Part shown: positions 42,463 to 51,001 of the stretch, piece by piece | How the letters are laid out: every line of letters begins with the position of its first letter | How positions within the stretch are numbered: position 1 is the first letter of the stretch | Assembly (NCBI RefSeq): GCF_012844225.1 | Contig: NZ_JABAGQ010000007.1 | Coordinates: 155,249 to 219,248 of the forward strand | Reading direction: 5' to 3' | Length of the DNA stretch: 64,000 nucleotides | DNA from: Rhodococcus sp. 105337 | GTDB taxonomy: Bacteria; Actinomycetota; Actinomycetes; Mycobacteriales; Mycobacteriaceae | The notes under the pieces: model-generated | The model's input: the letters and a program-made list of their open reading frames with translations, nothing else | Told to the model about the DNA's origin: nothing | The model's database searches: none | Position numbers and translations under genes: made by a program

Positions 42463-44397
42463 TCAGCGGCGGCGCATCCGCACGTAGTCGCCCACCACCG
42501 CGGCGCCGAGGCCGTCGAGGTCGGGTGCCACGACCCGTCCCCCCACCCGGCGGGCCATCCGGTCGACGATCCGGGCCAGCCCGGGATCGTCGCCGAGCCG
42601 GAAGATCGTCACCTGGGCGCCGATCTTGCCGAGATGGTCGAGTTCGCGCACGGTCAGGCCGAGGGTCCTGGCGCTCGGCGGATAATCGAACGCCGCGTAC
42701 CCCTCGGGTTCGAGGTGGGCGGTGGGCTCGCCGTCGGTCACGACCAGCACGACGGGCTGCGCGTTCGGATGACGACGCAGGTGCCGGCCCGCGAGCATCA
42801 GCGCGTGATGAAGATTGGTCCCCTGCTCGTACACACCGTCGAGGCCCGCCAGTTCCGGTGCGGTGACCACGCGCGCATGCCGCCCGAACGCGATCAACTG
42901 CAGCGCGTCGCCCCGGAACCGTGTGGACACCAGGTGGTTCAGTGCCAGAGCGGTGCGCTTCATCGGCACCCAGCGTCCGTCCATGACCATCGAGAACGAC
43001 GTGTCCACGAGCAATGCGACCGCCGCCTGAGCTCGCTGCTCGGTATCGACCACCTCGACATCGCTCACCGACATCCGGACCGGCACGCCGGGGCTGCGCA
43101 GCGTCGCGTTGGTGAGGGTGCGCACGACGTCCCACGGCTCGGTGTCGCCGAACTCCCAGGCCTTCGTCGCACCGGTGGGCTCCCCCATCGCCCCGGCGCG
43201 GCGCGATTCACGCTGACCCGTGCGGGACGATATCCGGTTCATCACGTCCCGCAGCGCGGTCTGCCCGAGCTGACGCATCGCCTTGGGCGAGAGCCGCCAC
43301 TTGCCGTCCGCGCCGCGGTCGAAGAATCCCTCTTTCTGCAGTTCCTTCTCGAGATCGGCGAGTGTGCGAGCGTCGGCCACGGCCTGCGGACCGAGGTGGC
43401 GCTCGAGTTCGTCGAGATCGATGTCGTCGAGAGAGGCCCCGGCGTACTGCTGGGACAACTGCTCCGCGAGCCGGTCGAGTTCCGCGATCTCCTGGAGCGC
43501 CGAGGTCGCCTCACCGAGTCCCATCCCCTCGTCACCACGGGTACGTTCGGATCCCGCCCAGTCCTCACCGGGCCGCGCGGCACGGAGATGTCCGTCGAGC
43601 CGGTCGAGCTGATTCGTCAACGACGGCGACCCGAACGCCTGCTGCGCGAGTGCGTCGAGTTCCTCCCGCTGTTCCGGCGTCAGCGAGTTCCGTAGCCGCT
43701 GCGCGGCGGCTGCCCGCTGCGCGAGCGAATCGAGCAGTTCCTCCACGTTCTGGGGATCGTCGGGAAAGAACTCGCCGTGCTCGGCCATGAACTGTTCGAA
43801 ATCCTCGGGTGTGTCCTCCCCGCGCGCATGCTTGTCGAGGAGGTTGTTGAGGTCCTCGAGCATCTCGGAAATGCGCTGCCGGTCTTCCTCGGTGGCACCT
43901 TCCAGTGCCTGCTTCATTCCGGCGAACCGCTGGTCGAGCATTTCCCGGCCCAGCAGATCCCGGATCTTCTCGTAGTCCTGCCGCGCCTTGTCGCTGCGCC
44001 AGTCGTAGTCGGCGAGTTCCTGAACGGCTTGCGCTGTCGACGCCGGCAGTTCCTCGATCCGCATCTCGGCGAACCGGGCGTCGTCGTCGAGGGCGCGCGC
44101 GAGTTCCTTCCGTTCCTCGAGCACCGCCCGGTCGAGGAGTTCGCGCACCTCTCTCAGAGTGCCGTCGAGATCGGTGCGGTCGAGCAGTTCCCTCTTGCGC
44201 CGGTTGGCCTGCGCGGCAAGCTTGTCGAGTCCGCGCATGCTGCTGCTGCCGCGCCGCAGCAGTTCGCGCAGGGCGCGTTGCGGCGACGCCCCGCCGAGGA
44301 CGTCGTCGCCGATCGCGGAGAGCGCGTCGCGCAGATCCACGGGTGGCGCGAGCGGGTCGCCCCCGTGGTACGGGCCGTACCTCGCGGAACGGTCCAT
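42463..44397 (-). CDS. VWA-domain protein (CoxE/BchD-like)
   Basis: Protein of 644 residues. The first 400 are helical and charged (many Glu/Gln/Arg heptads, for example LNNLLDKHARGEDTPEDFEQ). The C-terminal VWA domain has the metal site (MIDAS) in LLVDTSFSM with the later Thr in GTNL and Asp in VVTDGEPTAH. VWA proteins of this kind work with a MoxR-type ATPase, encoded directly upstream with TGATG coupling, to load metals or remodel protein complexes. Homologue of Rv0959; target unknown. Confidence 0.87.
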   Translation of the reverse strand: MDRSARYGPYHGGDPLAPPVDLRDALSAIGDDVLGGASPQRALRELLRRGSSSMRGLDKLAAQANRRKRELLDRTDLDGTLREVRELLDRAVLEERKELARALDDDARFAEMRIEELPASTAQAVQELADYDWRSDKARQDYEKIRDLLGREMLDQRFAGMKQALEGATEEDRQRISEMLEDLNNLLDKHARGEDTPEDFEQFMAEHGEFFPDDPQNVEELLDSLAQRAAAAQRLRNSLTPEQREELDALAQQAFGSPSLTNQLDRLDGHLRAARPGEDWAGSERTRGDEGMGLGEATSALQEIAELDRLAEQLSQQYAGASLDDIDLDELERHLGPQAVADARTLADLEKELQKEGFFDRGADGKWRLSPKAMRQLGQTALRDVMNRISSRTGQRESRRAGAMGEPTGATKAWEFGDTEPWDVVRTLTNATLRSPGVPVRMSVSDVEVVDTEQRAQAAVALLVDTSFSMVMDGRWVPMKRTALALNHLVSTRFRGDALQLIAFGRHARVVTAPELAGLDGVYEQGTNLHHALMLAGRHLRRHPNAQPVVLVVTDGEPTAHLEPEGYAAFDYPPSARTLGLTVRELDHLGKIGAQVTIFRLGDDPGLARIVDRMARRVGGRVVAPDLDGLGAAVVGDYVRMRRR

Positions 44398-45782
44398 CAG
44401 GAGTACACCGCCGCGCCGCGCGGGCCGGCGTCCTTTGCGATGCGCCGCGCCAGATACAGGCCCTCGAGTGCGAGTTCGATTGCGGCGGCGCGAGAGCCGC
44501 TGTCGGAAGCGCCGAGTCGTTCGGCGACCGTGTCGAGGACCGGCAGTTCGGGCAGCGCGTCGAGCAACGATTTCGCAGTGACGCGCTCGCCGGTGATCAC
44601 CGGCTCACCCTGCTCGACCGCGGCGACGAGTGGGGCGAGATCGATCCCGGCCAGCCGCGTGCGCGCCGTGTCCGCGGTCGCACGACGCAGCAGGTGGTCG
44701 AGGATCTCGAATTCCCGTCCTTCCTCCCCTGATTCGAACTCCACCTTTCCGCGTAGTACCTCGACGACGGTGGCCAGGTCGACGGGCCGCGCCACGGGGT
44801 CGTCCTCACCGAGCACCGCGCCGCGGTGCACGGCAGCGGCCGCGACGGTTTCGGCGCCGGCCACGGCGAAGCGCGCGGAGACACCGGAGCGCTGGTCGAC
44901 CGACGTCGACTCGCGCAGCAACCGCGTGAAGCGCGCGAGAATCTCGACGAGGAAATCGGGAACGCGGGCCTGCAGGTCGGCTTCCTGCTCGATCACCGCG
45001 ACCTCGTCGTCGAGTTCCATGGGGTAATGGGTGCGGATCTCGGCACCGAACCGGTCCTTGAGCGGGGTGATGATCCGTCCGCGGTTGGTGTAGTCCTCCG
45101 GGTTCGCGCTCGCGACGAGCAGTACGTCCAGCGGGAGCCGGAGTGTGTAGCCGCGCACCTGGATGTCGCGCTCCTCCATGACGTTGAGCAACGACACCTG
45201 GATGCGCTCGGCGAGATCGGGAAGCTCGTTGATCGCGACGATTCCGCGGTGGGCGCGTGGGACCAGCCCGAAGTGGATCGTTTCGGGATCACCGAGGCTG
45301 CGTCCTTCCGCCACCTTCACCGGGTCCACGTCCCCGACGAGGTCGGCGACGGAGGTATCGGGAGTTGCCAGCTTCTCGGCGTAGCGCTCGCTGCGGTGTC
45401 GCCACGCGACCGGCAGATCGTCGCCGAGTTCGCCCGCGCGGCGGATCGAGACGGGCGTAATGGGTTCGTAGGGGTGCTCACCGAGTTCGGATCCCGCGAT
45501 CACAGGGGTCCACTCGTCGAGCAGCAACGCGAGGGTACGCAGCAGGCGCGTCTTGCCCTGGCCTCGTTCGCCGAGAAGGACGACATCGTGACCGGCGAGC
45601 AGTGCCCGCTCGAGTTGGGGGACCACGGTCTCGTCGAATCCGACGATGCCGGGCCAGGGATCGGTGCCGTCGCGCAGCGCGGCGACGAGGTTCTGCCTCA
45701 TCTCGTCCTTGACGGGACGATGTACGTGGCCGGAGGCGCGCAGCTCTCCGAGGGTGGACGGGCGCGGTGTGGGAGACGTCAC
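44397..45782 (-). CDS. MoxR-type AAA+ ATPase (magnesium-chelatase-like)
   Basis: AAA+ ATPase of 461 residues. Walker A is VVLLGERGQGKTRLLRT (near residue 70), Walker B GIVAINELPDLAERIQVSL, sensor 1 VLLVASANPEDYTNRGRII, and arginine-finger region ITPLKDRFGAEIRTHYP. It resembles Rv0958, annotated as a magnesium chelatase subunit, but without bch/chl genes a chaperone role with the VWA protein is more likely. The GTG at 45782 gives the length of Rv0958; a TTG three codons upstream is possible. Confidence 0.88.
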   Translation of the reverse strand: MTSPTPRPSTLGELRASGHVHRPVKDEMRQNLVAALRDGTDPWPGIVGFDETVVPQLERALLAGHDVVLLGERGQGKTRLLRTLALLLDEWTPVIAGSELGEHPYEPITPVSIRRAGELGDDLPVAWRHRSERYAEKLATPDTSVADLVGDVDPVKVAEGRSLGDPETIHFGLVPRAHRGIVAINELPDLAERIQVSLLNVMEERDIQVRGYTLRLPLDVLLVASANPEDYTNRGRIITPLKDRFGAEIRTHYPMELDDEVAVIEQEADLQARVPDFLVEILARFTRLLRESTSVDQRSGVSARFAVAGAETVAAAAVHRGAVLGEDDPVARPVDLATVVEVLRGKVEFESGEEGREFEILDHLLRRATADTARTRLAGIDLAPLVAAVEQGEPVITGERVTAKSLLDALPELPVLDTVAERLGASDSGSRAAAIELALEGLYLARRIAKDAGPRGAAVYS

Positions 45783-46030
45783 CTCATCCAAGGTACGACC
45801 GTGCGGCGGTTTCGGCACCTGCAAGCCGAGGAACCTCTTCTTCCCGGACGACCTGGGCCGCCGGATCCGGTGGATCGTCGAGAAACCTGCCCGCTGTGCG
45901 TCGCCAGTAGGGGGATTCGCCTGCGGTGGTCGCGGTCTAGGCTGGCGGAAAGGCATCGCCACCGGGCCAGGCCGGACACCTCGGTTCGTCTCCGCGATGA
46001 TGGGTAGTCCCACAGACGAAAGGGGGCCGC

Positions 46031-46757
46031 GTGGATGCGTTTCCGGACTCGACACCGGACGAGCTGACGGCTGTGTACGCCCGGATGTCCGGAGTGCTGC
46101 TGTCCGAACAGACCGTCGCCACAGCACTGCAATTGATCACCTCCCTGGCCGTGGACACCCTGCCCGGATCGATCGGATCCGGGGTCAGTGTCCGCGGTAT
46201 CAACGGGGACGAGGTCACCTCCGCCGCGACCGATCGGATGGTCGAACGCGCCGACGCGTTGCAATACGAACTCGGCCAGGGACCGTGCCTCACCGCATGG
46301 CACGACGGGGTGATCGTGCGCGTCGACGACGTCGGCACCGATCCCCGGTGGCCGCTGTGGTCGGCACGGGTGGACTCGACCGGTATCCGGTCGGTGCTCA
46401 GCGCGCCGCTGGTCACCGCGGACCGGTCGTGGGGGGGCGATCAAGGTGTATTCCGACCGCGCCGGGGCCTACGACGAGACCGAGGTCGGCCTGCTGCGGC
46501 GGTTCGCGGCCCAGGCCGCCATTCTGGTCGCCAACGTGCACACCTTCCGCAGTGCCGAACGGCTCAGCGACAACCTCAAGCGCGCGCTGCACACCCGGGA
46601 TCTGATCGCCACCGCGAAGGGCATCGTGATGTTGCGCGAACAACTGGACCCCGATCAGGCCATGCGGTGGCTGATCGAGCAGTCCAGCCTGTCGGGAACC
46701 ACCCTGGCAACCCTGGCAGAGACGCTCGTCGAGGCGGCCGGTGACGAAGCGGGGTGA
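46031..46757 (+). pseudogene. GAF-ANTAR regulator, split by a frameshift in a G7 run
   Basis: Two frames together encode one protein. From the GTG at 46031 (SD AGGGGG) the GAF domain reads AVYARMSGVLLSEQTVATAL, QYELGQGPCLTAW and SVLSAPLVTADRSWG. After the run of seven G at 46431-46437 the continuation is in another frame: AIKVYSDRAGAYDETEVGLL and then an ANTAR RNA-binding domain, LKRALHTRDLIATAKGIVML and WLIEQSS. With six G the protein would be continuous, about 241 residues. ANTAR proteins cause antitermination. Whether this is a true mutation, phase variation or a sequencing error cannot be told here. The frame after the shift overlaps the next gene by 17 bases. Confidence 0.85.
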
Positions 46758-47127
46758 GCAGGTGATGCGTCTGTTTCCGTCCGGCGAGGCGCATCGCCGG
46801 TTCCTCGAGGCGCTCGCCGCGACCGGGCTGAGTCTCGACGAGTTGTGGTTGCGCTACTTCGCGCTCGGCGGGGATGCGGGCAAGGTCGAGATCGAGGCCT
46901 ATCTCGACGGAATGGTGCCGTTGTCGGTTCTGCAGCACGACCTTCTCGCGCATGCCGTCAACGAGCGTCTCGCGGAGATCGCTCCACCGCGCGCGCCCTA
47001 CGCGGAGGAACTGCCCGCCCCGGAGTCCGCAGACAACGACACCGAATCCGGCCGTATCGACGGCACGGCGGCCGGTGCCGAAGACGGTGACAGCAGGGGG
47101 CCGGACGTCGACGACGACGCACCCTGA
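46741..47127 (+). CDS. Conserved hypothetical protein downstream of GAF-ANTAR
   Basis: Acidic protein of 128 residues: a helical N-terminal domain (RLFPSGEAHRRFLEALAATG, LSLDELWLRYFALGGDAG, LDGMVPLSVLQHDLLAHAVN) and a disordered acidic tail of about 45 residues. The GTG at 46741 has GAGG six bases upstream and overlaps the end of the ANTAR frame. It is often found with GAF-ANTAR genes in Rhodococcus by my recollection of context only; function unknown. Confidence 0.75.
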   Translation: MTKRGEQVMRLFPSGEAHRRFLEALAATGLSLDELWLRYFALGGDAGKVEIEAYLDGMVPLSVLQHDLLAHAVNERLAEIAPPRAPYAEELPAPESADNDTESGRIDGTAAGAEDGDSRGPDVDDDAP

Positions 47128-47228
47128 CGCCGCCGGGGCGAGACCTCCGTTCGGCGGCACTCCGCAGGTACGCACCCATGAGGTGCCTGAATACGGAACG
47201 TCGGGGGCTCTTCTGATAGACACGGTGT

Positions 47229-48191
47229 ATGTCGGACACCGAGATCACCTTTTCCAGCGGCGACGTGACCCTGCACGGCAGCGTCCGGGTACCCGTGTCG
47301 ATGAGGAGGGGTGTGGTGCCCGGAGTGCTCCTGCTCGCCGGCAGCGGTCCTACCGACCGCAACGGTGACAGCGCCCTGCTTCCGGGGCCGATCGGCACGC
47401 TGCGCCACCTCGCCGACGTCCTCGAACGGCACGGCTTCGCCAGCCTGCGCTACGACAAGCTCGGCAGCGGCGTGACCGGCCTCGGACCGTACGACGTCGA
47501 GGACGTCGCCGATCTCGGGTTCTCCACGTTCATCGACGCCGCGTCCGCAGGTCTCGATTTCCTCGCAGGCCGGCGCGGTGTCGACGCGAACCGTCTCTAC
47601 GTCGTCGGACACAGCGAAGGTGCGCTGATCGCCCTGGCGCTGGCGCAGGACAACCCGCGGATCAGGGGTATCGGTCTGATCGAACCCCTCGCGGTACGCC
47701 TGCTCGACCTGCTGACCGCCCAGATCGACGCCCAGCTCGACGCGGTGGTCGTCGCCCAGAAGCTCCCCGTGCAGATTGCCGACGAACTCCGGCTGGCGCT
47801 GACCGGAGCGGTCGAATCGCTGCGGGCCGACGGAACCCTCAGCGACCACCTGCCCGAACCCCTCCGTAACGCCGGGCTCGTTCCCGCGAACGCCAAGGCT
47901 CTCGCGGAGGAGGACGCGCTCGATCCCCGGATGCTCGCCGCCCAGGTCGACGGCGACCTGCCGGTGCTCTCGAGCGCATCGACCAAGGACATCCAGGTGC
48001 GTATCGAGGACGTGGACGCTCTCGACGACGCGCTCGTCCACACCCGCCTGACATCGCTGCGCATGACCCGCACCAACCACGTCCTCAAGGACATCGGGGA
48101 CCAGCAGTCCACGGGCGCCGACTACATCGCCGACCTGCCCTTCTCGGAGGAGTTCACGTCCGGTTTCGAGGCGTGGCTGAAGAGTCTGTGA
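47229..48191 (+). CDS. Alpha/beta hydrolase
   Basis: Serine hydrolase of 320 residues. The nucleophile elbow is VVGHSEGALIALAL (Ser near residue 139), the oxyanion region is LLLAGSGPTDRNGDS, and RYDKLGSGVTGLG is the family block after strand 4. The final His is likely in TRTNHVLKD. A two-helix lid of about 80 residues (AQIDAQLDAVVVAQKLPVQI) interrupts the fold. The substrate is unknown; it resembles bacterial acyl-esterases with the AGSGPTDRNG motif. ATG start at 47229. Confidence 0.88.
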   Translation: MSDTEITFSSGDVTLHGSVRVPVSMRRGVVPGVLLLAGSGPTDRNGDSALLPGPIGTLRHLADVLERHGFASLRYDKLGSGVTGLGPYDVEDVADLGFSTFIDAASAGLDFLAGRRGVDANRLYVVGHSEGALIALALAQDNPRIRGIGLIEPLAVRLLDLLTAQIDAQLDAVVVAQKLPVQIADELRLALTGAVESLRADGTLSDHLPEPLRNAGLVPANAKALAEEDALDPRMLAAQVDGDLPVLSSASTKDIQVRIEDVDALDDALVHTRLTSLRMTRTNHVLKDIGDQQSTGADYIADLPFSEEFTSGFEAWLKSL

Positions 48192-48282
48192 CCGGGTCCG
48201 CGAAATAACAAATGTCGCTTTCACGTTATTGGTGTATGGTTTCCCGTTAACCCGCTGGTACGCCCGAGAAAGGTACGGTTCG

Positions 48283-48372
48283 ATGCGATTCAAGCACATG
48301 CACGTCATCGGCTGTTCCGTACCTTTTGCGCACCTTCATTCCCACTTCGCCGCAAGGCCACCCCGAGAATAG
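48283..48372 (+). CDS. Possible leader peptide, 29 residues
   Basis: ATG frame MRFKHMHVIGCSVPFAHLHS then HFAARPPRE and a stop. AAAGG lies nine bases upstream, inside one arm of a 10-base hairpin whose other arm is within the frame. The peptide is rich in His (6) with one Cys and two Met. It ends 24 bases before the terminator-like hairpin, a leader-peptide arrangement. It may be a chance frame. Confidence 0.35.
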   Translation: MRFKHMHVIGCSVPFAHLHSHFAARPPRE

Positions 48373-48396
48373 AAGTCACACGACGACTCCCTTCTC

Positions 48397-48432
48397 GGGC
48401 ACCCGGGCACATCGCCCCGGGTGCCCTTTCTT
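48397..48432 (+). terminator. Terminator/attenuator hairpin
   Basis: Stem GGGCACCCGGG / CCCGGGTGCCC (11 bases) followed by TTTCTT, 40 bases upstream of the next ATG. It may end transcription from the hydrolase gene or act as an attenuator for the small gene. Confidence 0.65.
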
Positions 48433-48471
48433 ATCCCCACAGCTTCATTCCCCGACAGGAGAAACAACATC

Positions 48472-48711
48472 ATGAAACTTCGCATCGAACCCGGCGGATC
48501 CGTCCCGTCGGACCTGCCCGGCGACCTGACCGGCCACGCCATCACGATCGATCTCAGCCGCGTCGGTGGCACCGAAAGCGGCGCCGCCGCAGCAGATCTG
48601 ATCCGTGAACTGCTCGACCGGGGTGCCGCGCGGCTCGTCATCTCCGAGGGCCGCGGATCGCGCGGAACCGAGTCCGCACACGACGACGCCGCCCACTCGC
48701 ACGCTGCCTGA
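48472..48711 (+). CDS. Small hypothetical protein, 79 residues
   Basis: Frame starting MKLRIEPGGSVPSDLPGDLT with an excellent AGGAGA ribosome site. The middle (SGAAAADLIRELLDRGAARL) is a likely helix followed by LVISEGRGSRGTE; the last ten residues are His/Ala-rich (HDDAAHSHAA). No family recognised. It converges on purH (42 bases between stops). The elaborate leader upstream suggests a regulated gene. Confidence 0.6.
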   Translation: MKLRIEPGGSVPSDLPGDLTGHAITIDLSRVGGTESGAAAADLIRELLDRGAARLVISEGRGSRGTESAHDDAAHSHAA

Positions 48712-48753
48712 CCCGCAGGCACGTGCGCCGTGGACGGCGCCGTCCGGTATCTG

Positions 48754-50313
48754 TCAGTGGGCGAAGTGGCGGGCACCCGTCAGGTACAGGGTGATCCCGG
48801 CTTCACGCGCTGCCTCGATGACCTCGTTGTCGCGCACCGATCCGCCGGGCTGAACGACGGCCTTCACTCCGGCCTCGGTAAGCACTTGGAGGCCGTCCGC
48901 GAACGGGAAGAACGCGTCCGAGGCGGCGACGGAACCGACGACCCGGTCGCCCGCGCGTGCCACAGCCAGACGCGACGAATCGACGCGGTTGACCTGCCCC
49001 ATGCCGACTCCGACGGTCGCGCCACCCGAGACCAGGAGAATCGCATTGGACTTGACGGCGCGCACCGTCCGCCACGCGAACTCGAGATCGCGCAGGGTGG
49101 CTTCGTCGGCGGCCTCGCCGCACGCGAGCTGCCAGTTGGCCGGTGCATCGCCCTCGGCATCGAGCGCGTCGCGTTCCTGAAGCAGGAGCCCGCCGGAAAT
49201 CTGGCGCATCTCGATCTGCGAGGACGACGGCGAGTCGGCCCGCAGGATGCGGATGTTCTTCTTGCGGGAGAGCACCTCTACCGCACCGTCCGCATACGAC
49301 GGCGCGATGACGACCTCGGTGAAGATCTCGGCGACCTGCTCGGCCATCTTCACGCTCACCTCACGGTTCGCGGCGATCACACCACCGAATGCCGACACCG
49401 GGTCGCATTCGTGGGCATTGCGGTGAGCGGTCGCGATGTCATCGGCGATCGCGATCCCACAGGGGTTGGCGTGCTTGATGATCGCGACGCACGGCTCGCG
49501 ATGATCGTGCGCGGCGCGCCATGCGGCGTCGGCGTCCTGATAGTTGTTGTAGGACATTTCCTTGCCGTGGAACTGCTCGGCCTGAGCGAGTCCCGGCTCG
49601 CCCGACCCGTCCACGTAGAGGGCAGCCGCCTGGTGCGGGTTCTCGCCGTAGCGCAGCACATTCGCACGGGTCCACGTGGCGCCGGTCCAGGCGGGGAACT
49701 TCGCATCGTCGTCCGGAGCCGCGTAGCCGCTGTTCATCCAGGTCGCCACCGCGACGTCGTAGGCCGCGGTGTGCTGGAACGCTTGCGCGGCAAGGCGCTT
49801 GCGCTGCTCGAGGGTGAAACCGCCGGCCGCAACGGATTCGAGGACATCGCCGTACGCGGCGGGATCCACGACCACGGCCACCGACGGATGGTTCTTCGCA
49901 GCGGCGCGCACCATGGACGGTCCGCCGATGTCGATCTGCTCGACGCACTCGTCGGGGCCGGCGCCGGAGGCAACCGTCTCCGTGAACGGGTAGAGGTTGA
50001 CCACGACCAGTTCGAATGCCTCGATGCCCAGATCGGCGATCTGGTCGAGGTGGTCCTGCTTGCGGGTGTCCGCGAGGATGCCCGCGTGGACACGCGGGTG
50101 CAGCGTCTTCACGCGACCCTCGAGGCACTCCGGGAAGCCGGTGAGTTCCTCCACCTTCGTCACGGGCAGGCCCGCTCCGGCGATCGTCGCCGCGGTGGAG
50201 CCGGTCGAGACCAGCTCGACCCCCGCGTCGTGGAGTCCTGTCGCCAGTTCGACGAGTCCGCTCTTGTCGTACACGCTGACCAGCGCGCGGCGCACAGTCT
50301 TACGTTCGGTCAC
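48754..50313 (-). CDS. purH: Bifunctional AICAR transformylase / IMP cyclohydrolase
   Basis: Enzyme of 519 residues for the last two steps of IMP synthesis. The N-terminal cyclohydrolase (MGS-like) domain has [32 protein letters not shown] and [12 protein letters not shown]. The C-terminal transformylase has KHANPCGIA (catalytic Lys-His), [18 protein letters not shown] and [20 protein letters not shown]. The GTG start overlaps the end of purN by 14 bases, so the two form an operon, as in Rv0956-Rv0957. Confidence 0.97.
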   Translation of the reverse strand: MTERKTVRRALVSVYDKSGLVELATGLHDAGVELVSTGSTAATIAGAGLPVTKVEELTGFPECLEGRVKTLHPRVHAGILADTRKQDHLDQIADLGIEAFELVVVNLYPFTETVASGAGPDECVEQIDIGGPSMVRAAAKNHPSVAVVVDPAAYGDVLESVAAGGFTLEQRKRLAAQAFQHTAAYDVAVATWMNSGYAAPDDDAKFPAWTGATWTRANVLRYGENPHQAAALYVDGSGEPGLAQAEQFHGKEMSYNNYQDADAAWRAAHDHREPCVAIIKHANPCGIAIADDIATAHRNAHECDPVSAFGGVIAANREVSVKMAEQVAEIFTEVVIAPSYADGAVEVLSRKKNIRILRADSPSSSQIEMRQISGGLLLQERDALDAEGDAPANWQLACGEAADEATLRDLEFAWRTVRAVKSNAILLVSGGATVGVGMGQVNRVDSSRLAVARAGDRVVGSVAASDAFFPFADGLQVLTEAGVKAVVQPGGSVRDNEVIEAAREAGITLYLTGARHFAH

Positions 50314-50947
50314 CGGGGATCACGGCCTTTCGTCCATCGGAAACAACTCCACGGGTCGCGACGGCGGCGACCACCTCTGCCAACAGCCGTCGCTCCACAA
50401 CTTTGATTCGTTCGTGCAGGCTCGCCACGTCGTCGTCCTCGAGGACGGGCACCGCCTCCTGCGCGAGCACCGGGCCGGTGTCGACTCCGCCGTCGACGAG
50501 GTGCACGGTCGAACCGGTGACCTTCACGCCGTACGCGAGCGCATCGGGCACTGCGTGTGCGCCGGGGAACGACGGCAGCAATGCCGGGTGGGTATTGATG
50601 ATGCGTCCACCGAAACGGTCGAGGAACGCCGGTCCCAGGATCTTCATGAATCCGGCGGTGACCACGAGATCGGGCTCGAATTCGGCGACGGCCTCGGTGA
50701 GTGCGCGATCCCAGGCAGCCCTGTCCGGATGCTCGCGCAGGGACACCCGGAACACGGGGATACCGGCTGCCGCCGAGTGCTCTTCGGCCGGGCACTCGCG
50801 GTCGACACCGACAGCGACGATGCGTGCGGGGTAGTCGTCGTCACGCGCCTGCTCGAGCAGTGATGCCAACAGGCTTCCCGTCCCGGACGCGAGTACGACG
50901 AGCCGCGCCGGTGCGGTGGGCGGCAACTGGTCACGCGAGGCAGTCAG
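50300..50947 (-). CDS. purN: Phosphoribosylglycinamide formyltransferase
   Basis: GAR transformylase of about 215 residues, third step of purine synthesis with 10-formyl-THF. The nucleotide site is [16 protein letters not shown], the catalytic core [15 protein letters not shown] (Asn/His) and [16 protein letters not shown] (Asp). The start is unusual: a perfect AGGAG lies seven bases before a CTG (50947), and there is no ATG or GTG in frame nearby; the next option is a TTG at 50998, which has no Shine-Dalgarno and would add 17 Arg/Ser-rich residues. purH follows with a 14-base overlap. Confidence 0.93.
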   Translation of the reverse strand: MTASRDQLPPTAPARLVVLASGTGSLLASLLEQARDDDYPARIVAVGVDRECPAEEHSAAAGIPVFRVSLREHPDRAAWDRALTEAVAEFEPDLVVTAGFMKILGPAFLDRFGGRIINTHPALLPSFPGAHAVPDALAYGVKVTGSTVHLVDGGVDTGPVLAQEAVPVLEDDDVASLHERIKVVERRLLAEVVAAVATRGVVSDGRKAVIPGDRT

Positions 50948-51001
50948 GGCACTACTCCTGGAACTCGAGGGGGTCGGCCGACGAACCGGCCGTGTCAAAG
51001 C

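Larger units (their letters stand above)
48200..48471 (+). promoter_or_regulatory. Structured leader with short peptide frame, SD-masking hairpin and terminator
   Basis: Upstream of the 79-residue protein. AATAAC/GTTATT arms (48204-48228) stand near a TATGGT -10-like box. A 10-base perfect inverted repeat AAAGGTACGG/CCGTACCTTT (48269-48278 and 48317-48326) covers the ribosome site and start of a 29-codon frame, followed by a terminator-like stem at 48397-48432. The arrangement resembles an attenuator; the signal is unknown. Confidence 0.45.

Noticed and set aside
48730..50406. 558-codon plus-strand frame
   Set aside because: Antisense shadow of purH and the end of purN.
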